NCBI GenBank assembly: GCA_020086605.1
Contig: JACBWW010000049.1
Span: 1,630,523 to 1,694,522 of the forward strand
Length of the DNA: 64,000 nucleotides
Origin: Lanius collurio
Lineage: Eukaryota; Chordata; Aves; Passeriformes; Laniidae
Direction of reading: 5' to 3'
This document shows, one piece after another, positions 59,001-64,000 of this stretch. The stretch's first letter is position 1; every line of letters begins with the position of its first letter. The notes under the pieces are model-generated. The model was not told the origin of the DNA and did no database searches. It saw only the letters and a program-made list of their open reading frames with translations. The translations under genes were made by a program, and so were the position numbers.

Positions 59001-62000
59001 GTCAGAGAGGAGACCAACAGGGCATCACTGGGGGCCACCTCCACGGCCAAGTGCAGCTCCTGTTAGCTCCTCTGCCATACTCATCTTCTGGGACTGCCTC
59101 TGGGTTCACAGTGAAGCTACTCTGCATTTTCCTCTCCTCTCAGCAAACGGCAGCCTTCAACTTCTAAGTTTTACAGTTTCCACCCCACCTTATCACAATC
59201 TTTACATGGGGTAAAGATGCCATCAAGGCCTTATTTCATGACAGTCCCTGGGCCAGGGCTTTCACTTCTACCTTTGTCTTCTTTTTATCCATCAGCCCTA
59301 ATTCAGAGAGAAGTTGGTCCCTGGGAGGTGGCATTATGATGCTGAAAGACTTGTTTCACAGTGCCATCTCCTGGAGATCATATTTAGGCTGAATTTGTCA
59401 GGTACCTGTTTCTGTCCGATGTATCTGAGCTTTGAAGGTAGGTGTTTAAGGCACGATCTAAAGAAGAGATTAGCATAAGTGAAGTTAATCCAAAATTTAA
59501 GCTCCCTCTTTATGCTTCACAGTAAAAGTCCTGCCTCTTGAATGCTGTGAACAGCAAAGAAATGCTGGCTTGGGGTTCATAAAATATTCATTGGGTATGG
59601 TCTCACAGGCTTTGCACCTCTTGGCAGCACCAGCCTGTGTGGAATAATTTCAGAGGCAAAAATCCCCTTGGAGAGGTAAAAGGTCCCTTGGTGTAGCCCT
59701 TCTCCTGCAGGAACTCAAGGAATACCAGGGAAAAGGGATCATCACCTCTCAAATGGGAGGTCTCAGCAGCTGCTCCTCACACCCTTCCCTGGGCACACAG
59801 CCCATGTGGAGACCCACACACCAACTCCACAGCCCAAAGCAGTTAATTACCCAATTTTATTTATTTTTATTGCCTGTTGATTAGAAATCACTGCGTAGGG
59901 GTTGTGGCTATTCACCAGAGGGGCAATAACTGGCTTTAATATTAACTGGAAAATCTGAGCCAGCACCTCATGCCTGCAGCTCAGGAGTGCCCAGAAAGTG
60001 TGGTCTCTGTGCTAAACAATAGCTCTCCCAACCTTAGCAGTAAATGAAAAGGAAGCACATGTTATACCCAATAAATCACAGCGCTGAGGTTCAATACTGA
60101 AGCTCATAGCTATGAGCCTTATTGATCGTGCCAACAGTACAGGAGAGATCGACTCTCATATCAAAACTTGCTCATTTCTACCATTTTACAAACAGCTTCC
60201 TTATTTATTTCAAGTATTTACAGGCTTTGCCTTGGCAGGAAAACACCTCCTGGGTTTTAGGCTCTACAAGCTGGTGTTGGGAAGGAAGGCTAGGGAAACT
60301 GAGGCAGGAGGAGCTGAGCTCTCACACAGATATGCAGTCCCAGGGAAAGGCTGTGGCAGTGGAAATGGATTTAGACCTCAGATACAGCACAGTGGTGATA
60401 GCTTTCACTTAACAGGAGTATTTCTGCCCAGCTCTGTGATGTCAAACAAGTAAATTCTCCATTTCCCTCCCCTTTCATACAGGAATCTCCTTAATGGCAG
60501 AACAAGACCAAAATCTCTGTCTGACAAGGATGACCAGGAGCTCACATTTTATTAATGTGTAAATTATGCATCAGGTCTGCATTTCTCGTCATTGCTGCAC
60601 GTGGAGTGAATTCTGTATCAGAGAATGTGAAATATTGAGTTGGTCTGGCTCTCTCAGTGCCCTGCTTGCACATGGTGGGCTCAAAAGCCAGCTCAGGCAT
60701 TTCCATGGTTTTGGTACTTAACAGGATTTAGGAGCTGGTCATCTGTGGGAATAAATGCCCTGGCACATTCCCACAGCAGCCCAAAAGCCCATCCACAACA
60801 CAATTTGTGCCCAAAATTTCTCTGGCAAACATCTCACCGTGCAACAAAACCTCACTTTGCAATTTCCCATTCGACCTCCTCCTCCCTCCTTCCAGCCCCC
60901 ACTCAGCACCACCCCCAAAGTCACAGCACAGCATTAAAAGGTCATATCAATAATTTGGGGGAATTTTTTTCACAGCACTAAGATGGAAATGATGCATTTG
61001 GAAGCACCTCCCTGAAGCTGACTATGAAACAGGCTTGTGGATGGCTTTTGCTCTTTTAATGGCTCCTTCAGTATTAAGGAGGAAGATTAAGAATGAAATG
61101 CCACTAATTGCACATAAAGGCCCCAGCTTCCACAACAGAGTAACTGTACATTGTATTCAGCTTAATCTCCATCTGCCCCTAAGAGCATAATTGATTTTTT
61201 ATTTTAATTTGAAGAGGCTGACACTTCTACTTCTTCATTGCCAGGTTGCTAAGCACATTTAATAAGGGTGCATATGAGTGGAGGAGTCTACAGTATGTCA
61301 TTAAAGGTAATAGGTAACATATTTAAGGTCATAATGAGCTCAGGACTAAGTATCTCAGTGTGGGGATCAGGAGGGAATGTGCATAAATACTTTTCTTACT
61401 AGAACTCTGCTGAGCAAGACATGGCTGTGGGCTTTTAAGTAAAGAAGGAAAACAGGGCTTTTTTCATAAAGTGAATTTTCTGATCTCATTTCAGACCATG
61501 CCCCCTTGGTAGTTCATGTTCTGCAGGTGACCATGGTTTTACCCTTGATTAGCTGACCTCTAACAAGTAGCAGCTTCTGTGCCTCAGTTTCCCCACCCCC
61601 AAAAATGAAAAGAGGAATGGTCTGGCTTGAAGAACTGCTGAAATATGCCATATTCTGTACCTCATAAGTATTCTGTACTTTGTCTTTAGAATGGAAGCAC
61701 TGTACAGATGGGAGACTGAAATCTAGGCAAATTAAAAGCCAGGTCCATAAATATATTTAAGAGTTTTAATCCCTCTTTGATTTCCTGTTGCAAACAATAG
61801 GTTGTATGAATGGAGGGACATTTTAAGAAACCTAAAAGGCTGCAACCCCTCTGTGGATGTGACTCCAGGATCAAGTCAGTTCCTCCAAGTCCTCACTTTA
61901 ATTATGACACTGATACCCTTTCCCTCCACTTTTAGGCTCTCAATAAACCTGCCCAGGACATGTCTGGTTACCTTCAGGCACTCCCAGGCTTGTAGGAGCC

Positions 62001-64000
62001 TCAGGAAGATTTGGTCCTAGAACAGCATCTGCTCTGGTGGAAATTCACACCCGCTCTAAAATCTTGCAGAGACTCAGCTCCTACGTCTGTCACAAACTTT
62101 CAGCCAAACCCCTCAAAAAATTCAAGCTTGGAAAAAAATTGTAGCTGCTGCCACACATAAAGAGGGTGAAAATCCTCAGCACCCATCCTGGTTGCTCAGA
62201 AATTCCTGTTAAGGGAATGAGATACAACTTCAGCCCCCAAACTTTCCTGAGTAGCCCATCAGTTAAAAGTGACTTGGGTTTTGCCACATCCCAATGGGCA
62301 CAATAAAGGCTGTACTTTTCCATAATTCACATCCAGGAAGGATTATGGGAAACAAAACCCTGGATTTTGGCTGTGTGCAGACACCCTCACTCAGAGCCCA
62401 CAGTGCCAGAGGAAGAACATGCCCTCAGGCACCAGCTGTGGCATCTGAGTCAGCCACTGATTTATGTGGTGGAACTGATCTGACACCCTAAAACATGGCA
62501 TGGGGTGTTCTCAGTGAGAGCTGGTGACATTTAATGAGACAGAGATTTTATGCAATTCAACCTAATTGCTGAATTCCTTTTGATTTTATAAACTGGCACT
62601 GCTGGAGGCTGGGATTTACAGTGGGATCTCTGCAAAGGGGTCTTTTCCAGTGGGCATCTCCAGACATCTCCCAATTTCTGACATTCATACCAGCCCTACT
62701 TTTCTGTTGGTTCAGCTATAATGAGAAAAAAAAAAAACACTTTCCAGCTTGTTGCTGTCACATGTTATAAATATTAACCATCTCCCAGGTTTTCTTTTGC
62801 ATTGAACCAGGTTGCTCCCTGATGAATCCAGGGTGTGTTCAGAGGTCACTTGAAGGATTTCCCTTTGGACACAGTGTGACTGAGGATGACTTTACCTTCC
62901 TCAGTCCTGCATGGCTCTCCAACACTATCCCAGAAAGTCTCAACCTCAAGAACCCTTAAGAGATTCTGCCAGATTCCCATGGGAGGGATCTGCCCCATCA
63001 GTGCCACACTCATTGGCTGTTTTTTCAGTCCTTTTGCACTGCAAATTACCTCTTCTCTTGGGGATAGAGAGATTCCTCATTAATCCCAGAAGAGACCAAG
63101 GTGGACATGGCCAGTGGCCTTGGGAAGAGGCCAGCCAGGAGCTGAATGGACAAGACTTGTCCTGGAGGCTGGAGATGTCCCCTTACAGCAGACAACACTT
63201 GCAGGGTAGATTCAGGTTACATTTCCCTGCAACTGGACAGGATTTTCAGGATCTTTGCTGGGGGAGGTGTGCTTCCAACAGCTATAACATTTTAACATGA
63301 AAAAAATTCTCCTTCCTTGCTTTTTGGTCACCTGTCATTAGAAATGTGACATATAAATATCAAAGCTTCTTGGCATTGCGTTCCAAGAAAATAGGTTTTA
63401 GTACTCTGAAGAAAAGCTTTTGTCCAAAGGAACACAACTCTTTACACAAGAAAAACCACATTTTTATTTGCTCAGCACAAACAACTTCTGCTTTCTTGCT
63501 CACATATACAATTTTATAATGTAAAATGAGAGAAGGCTTTACCCTGACAAATCTTCTTAGTCCTCATCACAATGTCCATTTAATTGCCTCCTTACAAACA
63601 AAAGGATGTTGCACAGTCCTGTCAAGAGGAAATGCTTGCTGACAAGCATTGGATTTAAAGTAAACAAATCTGATTGCAGCAGATTAATTGATTAAGTTAC
63701 TGTCTATGAAATTTCCTATTTATCCAAGATGCACAAAGGCAGTTCATTATCTATTAGCATAAACAAAGAGTGAAAAGTAGGAGCAAAGGAAAAGGGGGAC
63801 TTTGGAAGAGATGTCAACAAGACAGGGCAGAGAAAATGTTTTCTGTTTGAAAAGCAATGTCAAGGATGAAAGTTTGTATGAAAATGCCTTCTTAAACTGG
63901 CCAGTGCAGTGTCCCTGTCACATATTTGGGATACATCAATGGATGGACCCAAAATGGAATTGATTTTTTTTTTTTTCCTGGGGAAATGTCAGTATTTTGG
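56061..64000. other. Upstream flank of SFMBT2, no gene seen
   Basis: About 8 kb of unique, mostly AT-rich sequence upstream of the promoter. A-runs at 57564-57581 and 62727-62738. No CR1, LTR, tRNA or coding exon recognised on either strand. In human the next gene on this side is ITIH5, far enough away that its absence here is expected. The block near 61.12-61.36 kb looks like a candidate conserved element. Confidence 0.7.

Noticed and set aside
1..64000. Intronic microRNA cluster known from rodent Sfmbt2
   Set aside because: That cluster lies in a later intron and is rodent-specific. No tandem hairpin array is visible in this window.
1..64000. CRISPR array, operon, phage or other prokaryotic system
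   Set aside because: No spaced direct repeats, no dense coding. All evidence points to avian nuclear DNA.

Overview
This is vertebrate nuclear DNA from a bird, most likely a songbird. The evidence is long introns with GT-AG splice sites, about seventeen truncated 3' ends of CR1 retroposons (the dominant avian LINE), a 627-bp solo LTR with a clean 5-bp target duplication, and a CpG island promoter. There are no operons, ribosome binding sites or CRISPR arrays. The only gene I can support is the 5' part of SFMBT2, a Polycomb-type MBT-domain repressor, read on the minus strand (right to left).

Layout from right to left. 56.1-64 kb is upstream flank with no recognisable exon. 53.55-56.06 kb is the CpG island promoter, with two good first-exon donor sites (54733 and 55495), YY1-like, NRF1-like and CCAAT motifs, and strongly strand-biased homopolymer and purine tracts. 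A 12-kb first intron follows. Exon 2 (42485-42645) holds the start codon, and exon 3 (37703-37797) carries the acidic N-terminal segment. Exon 4 (34840-35080) encodes most of MBT repeat 1. After a 24-kb intron come exon 5 (10685-10773), exon 6 (7245-7491, MBT repeat 2) and exon 7 (2407-2504, linker to MBT repeat 3). The other MBT repeats, the DUF3588-type region and the C-terminal SAM domain must lie beyond the left edge. The six coding exons join without a frame break into 876 nt, 292 codons, with splice phases 1-0-1-0-1-0.

The intronic remainder is mostly unique AT-rich sequence with scattered CR1 fragments in both orientations and one solo LTR in intron 4, antisense to the gene. Points worth following up: exon 5 sits between two closely spaced inverted CR1 copies; the 5' UTR carries a two-codon upstream ORF plus a predicted 56-codon upstream ORF that ends one codon before the SFMBT2 start; a YY1-type site lies beside the probable transcription start of a gene whose mammalian product binds YY1; and several repeat-free intronic blocks look like conserved noncoding elements. 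I found no sign of a novel multi-gene system.
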